Positions 48,581 to 56,659 of a stretch of DNA of 64,000 nucleotides are shown piece by piece. Source of the DNA: CAWEQW01 sp963811365. GTDB lineage: Bacteria; Actinomycetota; Actinomycetes; Propionibacteriales; Nocardioidaceae. The DNA lies in assembly GCA_963811365.1 (NCBI GenBank), contig CAWEQW010000003.1:62001-126000 (forward strand). The letters are read 5' to 3'. The number at the start of each line of letters is the position of its first letter. The stretch's first letter is position 1. Both the position numbers and the translations under genes were made by a program. Below the pieces are notes generated by a model. That model did no database searches. It was not told the origin of the DNA and saw nothing but the letters and a program-made list of their open reading frames with translations.

Positions 48581-49501
48581 CTAGGCGACCCGGATCCCCC
48601 ACGAGGACGAGTGCGTGTCGTCCTCGGAGCCGGCCGGGCCGAGCACGACGAGGTCCGTCCCGGTGCGCAGCGCGTTGGCGGGGGCGGTCATCGGCTCGAC
48701 GGCCACCGCCGTGCGGGCGCCCACCGGCAGCGTGTCGCCGGTGAACACCTGGATCCACCGGTGCGCCCGGTCCATCCAGAGCGTGACGCCGTCACCGGTC
48801 GCCGGGTCGTGCAGCCGGACCTCCGCGCGGCCGTCGGCGTCGCGGTCCAGGTCGGTGAACCCGTCGTCGAGGACGAGCCCCTTGATCGGCCTGGCCAGCC
48901 GGAAGTCGCGGGGGGTGCCCTCGACCGGCTCGCTGCCGACCGGGAGCAGCCGGTCGCCGGTGAGGAGCCGGGTCGCGGCCGGCACGGTCAGCTCCCAGCC
49001 GTCCACCGGGCCCGGGCCGACGGTGAGGTAGGGGTGTGCGCCCTGCGCGTACGGCGCGGCCTCGCCGCTGAGGTTGGACGCGGTGACGGTGACGGTCAGT
49101 CCATCGGCCGAGAGGTCGTAGACGACGTGCAGGTCCACTGTCCACGGGTAGCCCGGCTGGGCCATCAGCCGCAGCACGAGCGACACGGACTGGGCGGTGA
49201 TCTCCTCCGGCGTCCACGGCACCCAGCGGGTCAGGCCGTGGCTGGCGTTGTGGCGGGCCGGCTCGGACAGTGGCAGCTGGTGCTCCCGGCCCTCGAACGT
49301 GTAGGAGCCGTCCTCGAGGCGGTTGGGCCAGGGCAGCAGCAGCTGCCCGCGCCCGCCCGAGGCGGTCGCCTCCACGTCGTACCCCTGCACGAGCGGGCGG
49401 CCGTCGTGCTCGAGCACCCGCAGCCCGGCCCCGCACTCGGTGACCACCGCCCGGTAGCCACCGGCCCGGATCTCGTACTGCTCGCCACTCGGCGCGACCA
49501 C
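48581..49501 (-). CDS. aldose 1-epimerase family protein
   Basis: Galactose-mutarotase-like beta-sandwich of 306 aa. The two active-site histidines fit HNASHGL (about residue 85) and GAHPYL (about 166), with a late Glu in VAVEPMTAPAN. GTG 49501 follows AGGAGG by 7 nt and gives VVAPSGEQYEIRAGGY; the longer open frame upstream has no homology. It probably interconverts sugar anomers; exact sugar unknown. Confidence 0.9.
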   Translation of the reverse strand: MVAPSGEQYEIRAGGYRAVVTECGAGLRVLEHDGRPLVQGYDVEATASGGRGQLLLPWPNRLEDGSYTFEGREHQLPLSEPARHNASHGLTRWVPWTPEEITAQSVSLVLRLMAQPGYPWTVDLHVVYDLSADGLTVTVTASNLSGEAAPYAQGAHPYLTVGPGPVDGWELTVPAATRLLTGDRLLPVGSEPVEGTPRDFRLARPIKGLVLDDGFTDLDRDADGRAEVRLHDPATGDGVTLWMDRAHRWIQVFTGDTLPVGARTAVAVEPMTAPANALRTGTDLVVLGPAGSEDDTHSSSWGIRVA

Positions 49502-49536
49502 GATGCACCTCCTCACACGTCGGCCACCACCCTGCC

Positions 49537-49729
49537 ATGCCCTCGTCCCTCGTCGCGGAGATCCCCGGTGCCCGTGGCGGCGCCCCGAGGGAGGCCCGGA
49601 GACGCAGGTGCGGGCAACGCGCAGGCTCTCCTGGCATCGGGCGGTGGAGGACCTGACCCTGCGAGACCTGACGACCGAGGACATCCCCGCCCGGCGACCG
49701 GCCGGCGCTACTGGCTGCTGCCGGACTGA
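49537..49729 (+). other. possible small gene broken by two frame shifts
   Basis: Three consecutive plus-strand frames give pieces that read like one short protein: MPSSLVAEIPGARGGAPREA (from ATG 49537), then SWHRAVEDLTLRDLTTEDIP, then RRYWLLPD and a stop at 49727-49729. Each junction fits loss of one base, the same kind of change seen elsewhere in this window. No family recognised and no clear Shine-Dalgarno. It could equally be noncoding. Confidence 0.25.
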
Positions 49730-50385
49730 CCTCCGACCCGCCAACCCGGCACCGGTGTCGTCCAGGTGCCGTCGACCACCACGTCGGCACGCTCGCGGGT
49801 CCGCTCCCGCGCCAGCACGACGTCCTCCTCGGCCTGCCAGCGCAGCAGGTTCTCCCGGGTCTGCTCGCCGTCGCGGGCGAGGCCGCGCGCGAGCCGGACG
49901 TCCCGGGGCGCGTCGACCCAGACCAGACAGGTGGTCGCGTCGGCGTACGCGGCCGCTCCCGAGCCGACGCCTTCCACGACAAGCACGGCGACCGGGTCGA
50001 CCACGCGCTCCTCGGCGAGCTTCTCGGTGTGCCAGTCGTAGCGCCGGTAGCGTCCGGGGCCGCCGGTGCGCAGCGGGCCGACCACGTCACTGGCGACCCG
50101 CCGGACCGCCCCCTCGAGCCCGGACCAGCCTTCGTAGACGTTGTCCATGTGCAGCAGCTGCACGTGCGCGCGCTCCGCCGGCCGGCCGGGCTCGCGCAGC
50201 CGGTCGCGCAGCGCGCGACGGAGGGCGGCGCCGAGGGTGGTCTTGCCGGAGCCGGCCGGCCCGTCCACGCAGAGCAGTCGGCCGGCGCCGAGGGTCGGTG
50301 GCCGAGCCAGGGTCCAGGTGACGATCTCCTCGGCGGCGGCGACCACCGGGCCGCTGCGGGACGGCCGGAGGTCGGCCTCCGTCAC
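49708..50385 (-). CDS. uridine kinase-like P-loop NTPase
   Basis: 225 aa. Walker A is GPAGSGKTTL (about residues 31-40); the later MDNVYEGWSGLEG and YDWHTEKLAEER segments match the uridine kinase / nucleoside kinase group, and VVVEG-type LVVEGVGSG is the usual Walker-B-like strand. It may salvage uridine or cytidine, but the group also holds uncharacterised kinases. GTG 50385 overlaps the stop of the membrane-protein gene, with which it is co-transcribed. Confidence 0.78.
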   Translation of the reverse strand: MTEADLRPSRSGPVVAAAEEIVTWTLARPPTLGAGRLLCVDGPAGSGKTTLGAALRRALRDRLREPGRPAERAHVQLLHMDNVYEGWSGLEGAVRRVASDVVGPLRTGGPGRYRRYDWHTEKLAEERVVDPVAVLVVEGVGSGAAAYADATTCLVWVDAPRDVRLARGLARDGEQTRENLLRWQAEEDVVLARERTRERADVVVDGTWTTPVPGWRVGGQSGSSQ

Positions 50386-50849
50386 GAGATGCCGTGCTTC
50401 TTCAGGATCGCCTCGATGTCGGCGAGGTCCTCGTCGACGGACGCGTCCGGCGGGCGACCGGGCTTCCCGGCGACCTGCGGGGCAGCGCCGGGCTTGGGAG
50501 CACCGGTGCGCTCGGCAGCGCCGGCGCGTCGGGCGCGGCCGCCACCGCGGTTGCGCAGGGCCGCCGACACCGCGAACAGCAGGACGGAGACGCCGGCCAC
50601 CGCGATGCCCAGCCACACCTGCGGGTTGAACACCAGCCGGGACGCCCAGTCGACGACGTCCTGGAGAACGCTGCCGAGCAGCCGCAGGGTGCCGGTGAGG
50701 TAGGCCGCTGCGGGCAGCAGCGTCCAGGCCAGCATCCGCAGCCCCGAGGCCGCGCCGCGGCGGCGCCACAGCAGGAACGTCGCCACCGCCCCCAGCAGGG
50801 TCAGCGTGACGGCGAGTGCGAACCAGGTTGCGTTGTCGACGGCGCCCAC
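50382..50849 (-). CDS. small membrane protein with acidic C-terminal motif
   Basis: 155 aa with three hydrophobic segments (about residues 9-27, 36-56 and 78-95), then an Ala/Gly/Pro/Arg-rich linker and the C-terminal motif DEDLADIEAILKKHGIS. The tail recurs, as I recall, in actinobacterial proteins of unknown function. GTG start. Overlaps the uridine kinase-like gene by 4 nt. Confidence 0.75.
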   Translation of the reverse strand: MGAVDNATWFALAVTLTLLGAVATFLLWRRRGAASGLRMLAWTLLPAAAYLTGTLRLLGSVLQDVVDWASRLVFNPQVWLGIAVAGVSVLLFAVSAALRNRGGGRARRAGAAERTGAPKPGAAPQVAGKPGRPPDASVDEDLADIEAILKKHGIS

Positions 50850-50908
50850 GCCACCAGCGTATGCCCCACGGGCACCCGTGGCTCCCGCGAGGACGGCGGC
50901 CTGCGACG

Positions 50909-51412
50909 ATGACCCGGGTGCGCATCCCTGCTCCCGGCTTCGCCGGCGACGACGGCACGGCGGACTCCGCGCTGAGCCGGGCCCTCGCGGAGTACGACGC
51001 CGAGCCTGCGACCCGGCACGCCGCCACCCTCGCGCTCGTGCAGCACACCCGGCTGCTCGTGCCGCTGGTGGCCGTGCTCGGCGAGGTGGAGGTCGACGAG
51101 CACGGTCCGGCGCGCGAGAAGACCTCCGACATGGCGACGGTCCTGATGCGCGGCCAGGACGGGCGCACCGCGCTGCTCTCCTTCACCGGCACCGAGTCGC
51201 TGCGGCGGTGGGACCCTCAGGCCCGGCCGGTGCCGGTGACCGCAGCGCAGGCCGCCGAGGCCGCGGTGCACGACGGCGCCGCAGCGCTGCTGGTGGACGT
51301 GGCCGGCCCGGTGATGTTCGTGGTGGAGGGGGACGACCTGCAGGCGCTCGCGGACGGCTGGACGCTCGCCGACCTCAGCGGCCGCTACGCGTGGGTGAGA
51401 CCGGACCGGTGA
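50909..51412 (+). CDS. SseB-family protein
   Basis: 167 aa, one SseB N-terminal-like domain: VPLVAVLGEVEVDEHGPAREKTSDMATVLMRG-type centre and LLSFTGTESLRRWDP are typical of the actinobacterial form. Function in actinobacteria is unknown. ATG 50909; divergent from the membrane-protein gene. Its last 38 nt overlap, tail to tail, the DUF1844 gene. Confidence 0.85.
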   Translation: MTRVRIPAPGFAGDDGTADSALSRALAEYDAEPATRHAATLALVQHTRLLVPLVAVLGEVEVDEHGPAREKTSDMATVLMRGQDGRTALLSFTGTESLRRWDPQARPVPVTAAQAAEAAVHDGAAALLVDVAGPVMFVVEGDDLQALADGWTLADLSGRYAWVRPDR

Positions 51413-51746
51413 GCCGCTCGCCGGGACCCTCGCCCGGCGCGTCGGGGATGTCGGAGGCCTCGCGGAAGGCGAGCTGAAGGGTCCGCAGGCCGTCGCGGAG
51501 CGGTGCCGCGTGGTGGTGCCCGAGCCGTGGCGCCCCGGCGACCACGAGGCCGGCGAGCGCCTCGATCAGCGTCCTGGCCTCGTCGAGGTCCCGGTGCTCC
51601 GGCAGGTCCTCGGCGAGCCCGAGGTTGACCGCGGCGGCGCTCATCAGGTGCAGCGCGGCGGTGGAGACGATCTCGACGGCCGGGACCTCGGCGATGTCGC
51701 GGGCGGAGCCCGGGGTCCCGGGTGCGGTCGAGGAGGCGTCGCTCAT
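51375..51746 (-). CDS. DUF1844 family protein
   Basis: 123 aa. The signature EVPAVEIVSTAALHLMSAAAVNLGL (shown here in part: VEIVSTAALHLMSAAA) identifies the family; function is unknown. Next to infC in many actinobacteria. Convergent overlap of 38 nt with the SseB-family gene. Confidence 0.88.
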   Translation of the reverse strand: MSDASSTAPGTPGSARDIAEVPAVEIVSTAALHLMSAAAVNLGLAEDLPEHRDLDEARTLIEALAGLVVAGAPRLGHHHAAPLRDGLRTLQLAFREASDIPDAPGEGPGERLTGPVSPTRSGR

Positions 51747-51798
51747 GCCGAGAGCCTGGCACGACGGCCACGATGTGCGGAAACCGGCGCGGTCCCGC

Positions 51799-51804
51799 TA
51801 TGCT
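51799..51804 (+). promoter_or_regulatory. candidate -10 box of the infC operon
   Basis: TATGCT is the best -10 match in the region and would start a leader of about 300 nt. The -35 position (TGCGGA, about 51776-51781) is weak. Confidence 0.42.
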
Positions 51805-51810
51805 GTCCGG

Positions 51811-52110
51811 GACCGATCTCGTGGAACAACCCTGCCCCCGGTGTGGTTCTACTCCGTGAGATCTGACAAGCGGAGACCCGTCTCCCACCCGCACCGGCCG
51901 CCGAGGTCGTCGGGTCCGGTCACGAGGCGCCACCGTTCGCCGCACGCACGTGCCGCGGTCGGTCGGTGTTTCGGCTTACGCCGTACCACGGTGTGGGTGA
52001 CTGGCTTCCGCTGTCGTGCGGAGGCCTTTTTGCGTTCCGGACGGGTTTCCCGGCCGGTGCACCGGGGGCCGCCGCAGGTCGACACCACAAGACCCATCCC
52101 AGGAGGACCC
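51811..52110 (+). promoter_or_regulatory. structured 5' leader of infC-rpmI-rplT
   Basis: No gene is seen in these 300 nt. Hairpins: GGAGA/TCTCC (51872-51876 with 51881-51885), CGGC/GCCG (51972-51983), CCAC/GTGG just after, and an intrinsic terminator at 52003-52031. The layout is that of an attenuated ribosomal-protein leader in which L20 or IF3 level, or ribosome stalling, could control read-through. The controlling signal is unknown. Confidence 0.5.
52003..52031 (+). terminator. intrinsic terminator in the infC leader (attenuator)
   Basis: GGCTTCCGC (52003-52011) pairs with GCGGAGGCC (52018-52026) through nine pairs, one of them G-U, with a TGTCGT loop, followed at once by TTTTT (52027-52031). 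It is the only T-tailed hairpin I found in this GC-rich window, and it lies 80 nt before the infC start rather than after a gene. Confidence 0.75.
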
Positions 52111-52785
52111 ATCAGCACTGAGCTGCGTATCAACGACCGGATCCGGGTGCCGGAAGTCCGGCTCGTTGGCCCCAACGGCGAGACCGTCGGCATCGTCCGC
52201 ATCGACGATGCCCTGCGCCTCGCGCAGGAATCCGACCTCGACCTGGTCGAGGTCGCCCCGACCGCACGCCCACCGGTCTGCAAGCTCATGGACTACGGGA
52301 AGTTCAAGTACGAGAACGCCCAGAAGGCCCGCGAGGCGCGCCGGAACCAGACCAACGTGGTCATCAAGGAGATGAAGCTCCGGCCGAAGATCGACGCGCA
52401 CGACTACGAGACCAAGAAGGGTCACGTGGTCCGGTTCCTGCGCCAGGGCGACAAGGTCAAGATCACGATCATGTTCCGTGGTCGCGAGCAGCACCGCCCC
52501 GAGCTCGGGTTCCGGCTGCTGCAGCGGCTCGCCGAGGACGTGACCGACCTCGGCTTCGTCGAGTCCGCGCCGAAGCAGGACGGCCGCAACATGATCATGG
52601 TGCTCGGGCCGCACAAGAAGAAGTCCGAGGCCAAGGCCGAGGTTCGTGCCGAGCGCGCCGAGCGGGCGGCGGAGCGGGCGGCCGAGAAGCAGGCCGAGCA
52701 CGACGAGCGCACGTCGGTGGCCCCCACGGCGCCCTCGGACCGCAAGCCGCGCCGGCGCTCGGAGAACCTCGACCCGGACATGTGA
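52111..52785 (+). CDS. infC: translation initiation factor IF-3, AUC start
   Basis: Dissociates ribosomes and proofreads initiation codons. Homology starts exactly at ISTELRINDRIRVPEVRLVG, whose first codon is ATC, preceded by AGGAGG (52101-52106) at 4-nt spacing; no ATG, GTG or TTG fits. A rare start codon on infC lets IF-3 repress its own synthesis. N-domain, linker (KFKYENAQKAREARR) and C-domain (KITIMFRGREQHRPELG) are complete. 224 aa; the 45-residue Ala/Glu/Arg-rich tail is an actinobacterial extension. Confidence 0.94.
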   Translation: MSTELRINDRIRVPEVRLVGPNGETVGIVRIDDALRLAQESDLDLVEVAPTARPPVCKLMDYGKFKYENAQKAREARRNQTNVVIKEMKLRPKIDAHDYETKKGHVVRFLRQGDKVKITIMFRGREQHRPELGFRLLQRLAEDVTDLGFVESAPKQDGRNMIMVLGPHKKKSEAKAEVRAERAERAAERAAEKQAEHDERTSVAPTAPSDRKPRRRSENLDPDM

Positions 52786-52847
52786 CCGGTCGCGACCGGC
52801 ACCTCGCACCACCTGACCGCACAGGAAGCACTACCGAAGGACACGAC

Positions 52848-53042
52848 ATGCCGAAGATGAAGACGCACTCGGGTGCGAGCAAGCGCTTCCGGGTGACCGG
52901 CAGTGGCAAGCTGCGCCGCCAGAAGACGGGCCTGCGCCACAACCTGGAGCACAAGCCCTCGTCGATGACCCGCCGGATGAGCGGCACGACCGAGGTCTCC
53001 AAGGCCGACACCAAGAAGGCCCGCAAGCTCCTCGGTCGCTGA
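52848..53042 (+). CDS. rpmI: 50S ribosomal protein L35
   Basis: 64 aa, strongly basic. MPKMKTHSGASKRFRVTGSG and the C-terminal LEHKPSSMTRR segment identify it. ATG 52848 follows GAAGG; the frame is open upstream without homology. Confidence 0.97.
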   Translation: MPKMKTHSGASKRFRVTGSGKLRRQKTGLRHNLEHKPSSMTRRMSGTTEVSKADTKKARKLLGR

Positions 53043-53097
53043 CCGGCACGAGCGAGTCCACCCGAGTTCAGCAGGTTTGAGCATCAAGGAGTAAGAA

Positions 53098-53484
53098 GTG
53101 GCACGCGTCAAGCGGGCGGTCAACGCCCACAAGAAGCGCCGGGTGACCCTCGAGCGCGCGTCCGGCTACCGCGGACAGCGCTCGCGGCTCTACCGCAAGG
53201 CCAAGGAGCAGGTCACCCACTCGCTGGTCTACAGCTACCGCGACCGCAAGGCCAAGAAGGGCGACTTCCGCAAGCTGTGGATCCAGCGGATCAACGCGGC
53301 GGCCCGCTCGCACGGCATGACCTACAACCGGTTCATCCAGGGCATCAAGGCCGCCGGCGTGGAGGTCGACCGCAAGATCCTCGCCGACATCGCGGTGAAC
53401 GACCCGGCGACCTTCGCCTCGCTCGTCGAGACGGCCAAGGCGAACCTGCCTGCGGACGTCAACGCCGAGAAGGTCTCCGCCTGA
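53098..53484 (+). CDS. rplT: 50S ribosomal protein L20
   Basis: 128 aa. ARVKRAVNAHKKRR, SGYRGQRSRLYRKAKEQV and RKLWIQRINAAAR are characteristic. GTG start after AAGGAG. In other bacteria L20 feeds back on the infC-rpmI-rplT mRNA; whether the leader upstream of infC serves this here is unknown. Confidence 0.97.
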   Translation: MARVKRAVNAHKKRRVTLERASGYRGQRSRLYRKAKEQVTHSLVYSYRDRKAKKGDFRKLWIQRINAAARSHGMTYNRFIQGIKAAGVEVDRKILADIAVNDPATFASLVETAKANLPADVNAEKVSA

Positions 53485-53507
53485 GCCACCGGCTCACCCA
53501 CGGCACC

Positions 53508-54323
53508 ATGGCGAGCCCCCCCGCCGACGCGTCCCTGCTGGGCATCCGCAGCGGACGCGTCAAGACGGCGCGGAGGCTCGCCCGTCGTGCGTCTCGGGCC
53601 GAGCTCGGGCTCTTCCTCGCCGAGGGACCGCAGGCCGTCCGGGAGGCGCTGACCGTGCCCGGCTGCGTGCGGGAGGTGTTCGCCCTCCCCGGAGCCGCGC
53701 CGGAGCTCTTCGCGGCCGCCGAGCGCGCGCAGGTGCCCTGGCTGCTCGTCGACGACGCCGCGCTCGGGTCGTTGACCGAGACCGTGCACCCGCAGGGCGT
53801 CGTCGCGGTCTGCCGGTTCCTCGACGTCGGACTCGACGAGGTGCTGGCCTCGCAGCCCCGCCTCGTCGCGGTGTGCGCGGACGTGCGAGACCCCGGCAAC
53901 GCCGGCACGGTCATCCGGTGCGCAGACGCTGCGGGCGCCGGCGCCGTGGTACTGGCCGGGCGCTCGGTGGACCCCTACAACGGCAAGGCCGTGCGGGCCG
54001 GCGCCGGCTCGCTGTTCCACGTCCCGGTGTCGGTCGCCCAGGACGGCGCGGCCGTCGTACGAGCCCTGCACGAGGCCGGCGTCGTGGTCCTCGCCGCCGA
54101 CGCCGGCGGCGAGCTGGACCTCGACGATGCCGCCGACGAGGGCCTGCTGGGCCGACCCACCGCCTGGCTGTTCGGCAACGAGGCACACGGCCTGCCCGCC
54201 GAGCTGGGCGCCCTCGCCGACCACCGGGTCCGGATCCCGATCCACGGGCGGGCCGAGAGCCTCAACCTGGCCACCGCCGCGGCGGTCTGCCTCTACGCCT
54301 CGGCCCGTGCGCACCGCCGGTGA
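53508..54323 (+). CDS. SpoU/TrmH-family RNA 2'-O-methyltransferase
   Basis: SPOUT-fold rRNA or tRNA methyltransferase of 271 aa. Motif 1 DPGNAGTVIRCADAAGA, motif 2 LFGNEAHGLP and motif 3 IPIHGRAESLNLATAAAV form the knot. An N-terminal substrate-binding domain (ARRASRAELGLFLAEGPQAV) is like RlmB/TsnR. The target nucleotide cannot be read from sequence. ATG 53508 lies 23 nt after rplT, its usual neighbour. Confidence 0.93.
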   Translation: MASPPADASLLGIRSGRVKTARRLARRASRAELGLFLAEGPQAVREALTVPGCVREVFALPGAAPELFAAAERAQVPWLLVDDAALGSLTETVHPQGVVAVCRFLDVGLDEVLASQPRLVAVCADVRDPGNAGTVIRCADAAGAGAVVLAGRSVDPYNGKAVRAGAGSLFHVPVSVAQDGAAVVRALHEAGVVVLAADAGGELDLDDAADEGLLGRPTAWLFGNEAHGLPAELGALADHRVRIPIHGRAESLNLATAAAVCLYASARAHRR

Positions 54324-54359
54324 GCGGTCGCGATCGGCTGCGAATCCGCGAGCAGCCGT

Positions 54360-54365
54360 TAGCCT
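54360..54365 (+). promoter_or_regulatory. candidate -10 box of the histidine kinase gene (leaderless)
   Basis: TAGCCT ends 6 nt before the ATG and no Shine-Dalgarno is present, so the transcript probably starts at or next to the AUG. Confidence 0.45.
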
Positions 54366-54371
54366 GTCCCC

Positions 54372-55454
54372 ATGGTCGAGGCGAGCGCCCCGGAGCGCGC
54401 CCAGGAGCAGGAGCTCCTCGACGCGCTGCCCGACGGTGTCGTGGTGGCCGACTCCACCGGCCGGGTGGTGGCGATGAACGCCGCAGCCTGCGACCTGCTG
54501 TGCGCGGGTGACGGCGTCGGAAAGCATCTCGCGGACGTCGTCACGCTCCAGGACCGGGGCGGCAACGAGTGGTTCGCCTGGAACGACCCGTACGACGGCC
54601 TGCAGATCCGGCACACGCTGACCGAGCAGGCCTGGTACCTCTCCGACGGCACCGAGCTGCTCGTCACCGCCCGGATCGTCCGCGAGCGGCCGGCCGGGCC
54701 GGTCCGCACCGTGGCGGTGTCCCTGCGCTCCGCCCGCGCCCGCGCCCGGCTTGACCGGGAGCGGTCCGACCTCGTGGCGACGGTGGCTCACGAGCTGCGC
54801 TCGCCGCTGACGGGTGTCAAGGGCTTCGTCGCGACCCTGCTGTCGAAGTGGGACCGGCTCAACGACGACCAGAAGAAGCTGATGCTCGAGACGGTCAACT
54901 CCGACGCGGACCGGCTGACCCGGCTGATCGCCGAGCTGCTCGACGTGGCTCGCATCGACACCGGCCGGCTCCCGCTGTACCCGCGCCCGCTCGACGTCAC
55001 CGAGGCCGTCGAGCGCGTGCTGGCCAACGTCCGCGCCGGCAGCGGCCGGGACATCGCCTTCGACGCCGCACCGGGTCTGCCGCGGATCGTGGCCGACCCC
55101 GACAAGCTGGCGCAGGTGCTGACCAACCTGGTCGACAACGCCGTGCGGCACGGCGGGGGGGACGTCCACCTGCAGGCCGGGCCGATCACCCACGAGGCGC
55201 CCTTCGAGGGTGTGGTGCTGCACGTCGACGACCAGGGTGACGGGATCAGTCCCGAGATCCGGAGCCGGGTGTTCACCAAGTTCTGGAAGCACGGCACCCG
55301 CGGCGGCTCCGGGCTGGGGATGTACATCGTGCACGGGCTCGTCGCGGCGCACGGCGGGCTGGTCGAGATCGACGACGCCCCGGGCGGTGGCGGACGGATC
55401 ACGGTCCTGTGGCCCGGGGAAACCGGTTCGTCGGACGACACGGGCACTTCCTAG
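54372..55454 (+). CDS. orphan PAS-domain histidine kinase
   Basis: 360 aa, soluble, with no membrane segment. An N-terminal PAS domain (about residues 12-115: LPDGVVVADSTGRVVAMNAAA) is followed by HisKA with phospho-acceptor H140 in VAHELRSPLTG, then HATPase with N box NLVDNAVRHGG, G1 DDQGDGIS and G2 GGSGLGMYIV. No response regulator gene lies nearby. The signal is unknown. Placement before pheST recurs in Nocardioidaceae as I recall. Confidence 0.9.
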   Translation: MVEASAPERAQEQELLDALPDGVVVADSTGRVVAMNAAACDLLCAGDGVGKHLADVVTLQDRGGNEWFAWNDPYDGLQIRHTLTEQAWYLSDGTELLVTARIVRERPAGPVRTVAVSLRSARARARLDRERSDLVATVAHELRSPLTGVKGFVATLLSKWDRLNDDQKKLMLETVNSDADRLTRLIAELLDVARIDTGRLPLYPRPLDVTEAVERVLANVRAGSGRDIAFDAAPGLPRIVADPDKLAQVLTNLVDNAVRHGGGDVHLQAGPITHEAPFEGVVLHVDDQGDGISPEIRSRVFTKFWKHGTRGGSGLGMYIVHGLVAAHGGLVEIDDAPGGGGRITVLWPGETGSSDDTGTS

Positions 55455-55555
55455 ACTTGGCCTCGCGCCTCGGGATGCGCCGGCCGGTGCGCCTGGCGCA
55501 CCCCTCCCAGGCACCTCGCGGGGCGACCCGCCGCACCCAGACCGAAAGGCAGCCC

Positions 55556-56659
55556 ATGTCCGGCCCCAACTCCGACTACGACCCCGTCGAGGTCACGCCG
55601 CTCAAGGCCGAGGAGGTGGCCGCGATGCGCGAGGCGGCGCTGTCCGCGATCGCGGCCGCACAGGACCTGGACGAGCTGAAGCAGGCCCGCATCGCGCATG
55701 CCGGCGAACGCGCCCCGCTCGCGCTGGCGAACCGGGAGATCGGCGCCCTTCCGCCGCAGGCCCGCAAGGAGGCCGGGATCCGGGTCGGCTCGGCTCGCGG
55801 AGCGGTCGGCCAGGCGCTCGCCACCCGGCAGGCCGAGCTGGAGGCGGAGCACGAGGCGCGGATGCTGGTCGAGGAGACCGTCGACGTGACCGTGCCGTGG
55901 GACCGGGCGCCCCGGGGCGCCCGGCACCCTCTGACCACCCTCCAGGAGCTGGTCGCCGACATCTTCGTGGCGATGGGGTGGGAGGTCGCCGAAGGACCCG
56001 AGGTCGAGGCCGAGTGGCTCAACTTCGACGCGCTCAACCTGGGCGCGGACCACCCGGCGCGCACGATGCAGGACACCTTCTGGCTGGAGCCGGCCGACGG
56101 TGGTCTCGTGCTGCGCACGCACACCTCGCCGGTCCAGGCCCGGACCATGCTCACCCAGCAGCCGCCGATCTACGTGATCTGTCCCGGCCGGGTGTTCCGC
56201 ACCGACGAGCTCGACGCCACGCACACGCCGGTCTTCTCCCAGGTCGAGGGGCTGGTGGTCGACAAGGGCATCACGATGGCCCACCTCAAGGGCACGCTGG
56301 ACCACTTCGCCCAGGCCGTCTTCGGGGAGGGCATCACCACCCGCTTCCGCCCGTCGTACTTCCCGTTCACCGAGCCGTCGGCCGAGGTGGACCTGGTCTG
56401 CTTCGTCTGCCGCGGCCGGGCGCCGGCCGTCGAGACCTGCCGCACCTGCAAGGGTGAGGGCTGGATCGAGTGGGGCGGCTGCGGCGTGGTGAACCCGCGG
56501 GTGCTGGCAGCCTGCGGGATCGACAGCCGGACCTACTCCGGCTTCGCCTTCGGCATGGGGTTGGAGCGGACCTTGATGTTCCGGCACGGCGTCGAGGACA
56601 TGCGAGACATGGTCGAGGGTGACGTCCGGTTCACCGCGGCCTTCGGAACGGAGATCTGA
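55556..56659 (+). CDS. pheS: phenylalanine-tRNA ligase alpha subunit
   Basis: Class II synthetase catalytic subunit. N-terminal coiled-coil arm (about residues 10-95), motif 2 HTSPVQARTM...VFRTDELDATHTPVFSQVEG, and motif 3 GFAFGMGLERTLMFRHG. A Cys-rich insert CFVC...CRTCKGEGWIEWGGCG (about residues 281-307) is common in this family. 367 aa. Its stop shares a base with the pheT ATG. Confidence 0.97.
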   Translation: MSGPNSDYDPVEVTPLKAEEVAAMREAALSAIAAAQDLDELKQARIAHAGERAPLALANREIGALPPQARKEAGIRVGSARGAVGQALATRQAELEAEHEARMLVEETVDVTVPWDRAPRGARHPLTTLQELVADIFVAMGWEVAEGPEVEAEWLNFDALNLGADHPARTMQDTFWLEPADGGLVLRTHTSPVQARTMLTQQPPIYVICPGRVFRTDELDATHTPVFSQVEGLVVDKGITMAHLKGTLDHFAQAVFGEGITTRFRPSYFPFTEPSAEVDLVCFVCRGRAPAVETCRTCKGEGWIEWGGCGVVNPRVLAACGIDSRTYSGFAFGMGLERTLMFRHGVEDMRDMVEGDVRFTAAFGTEI

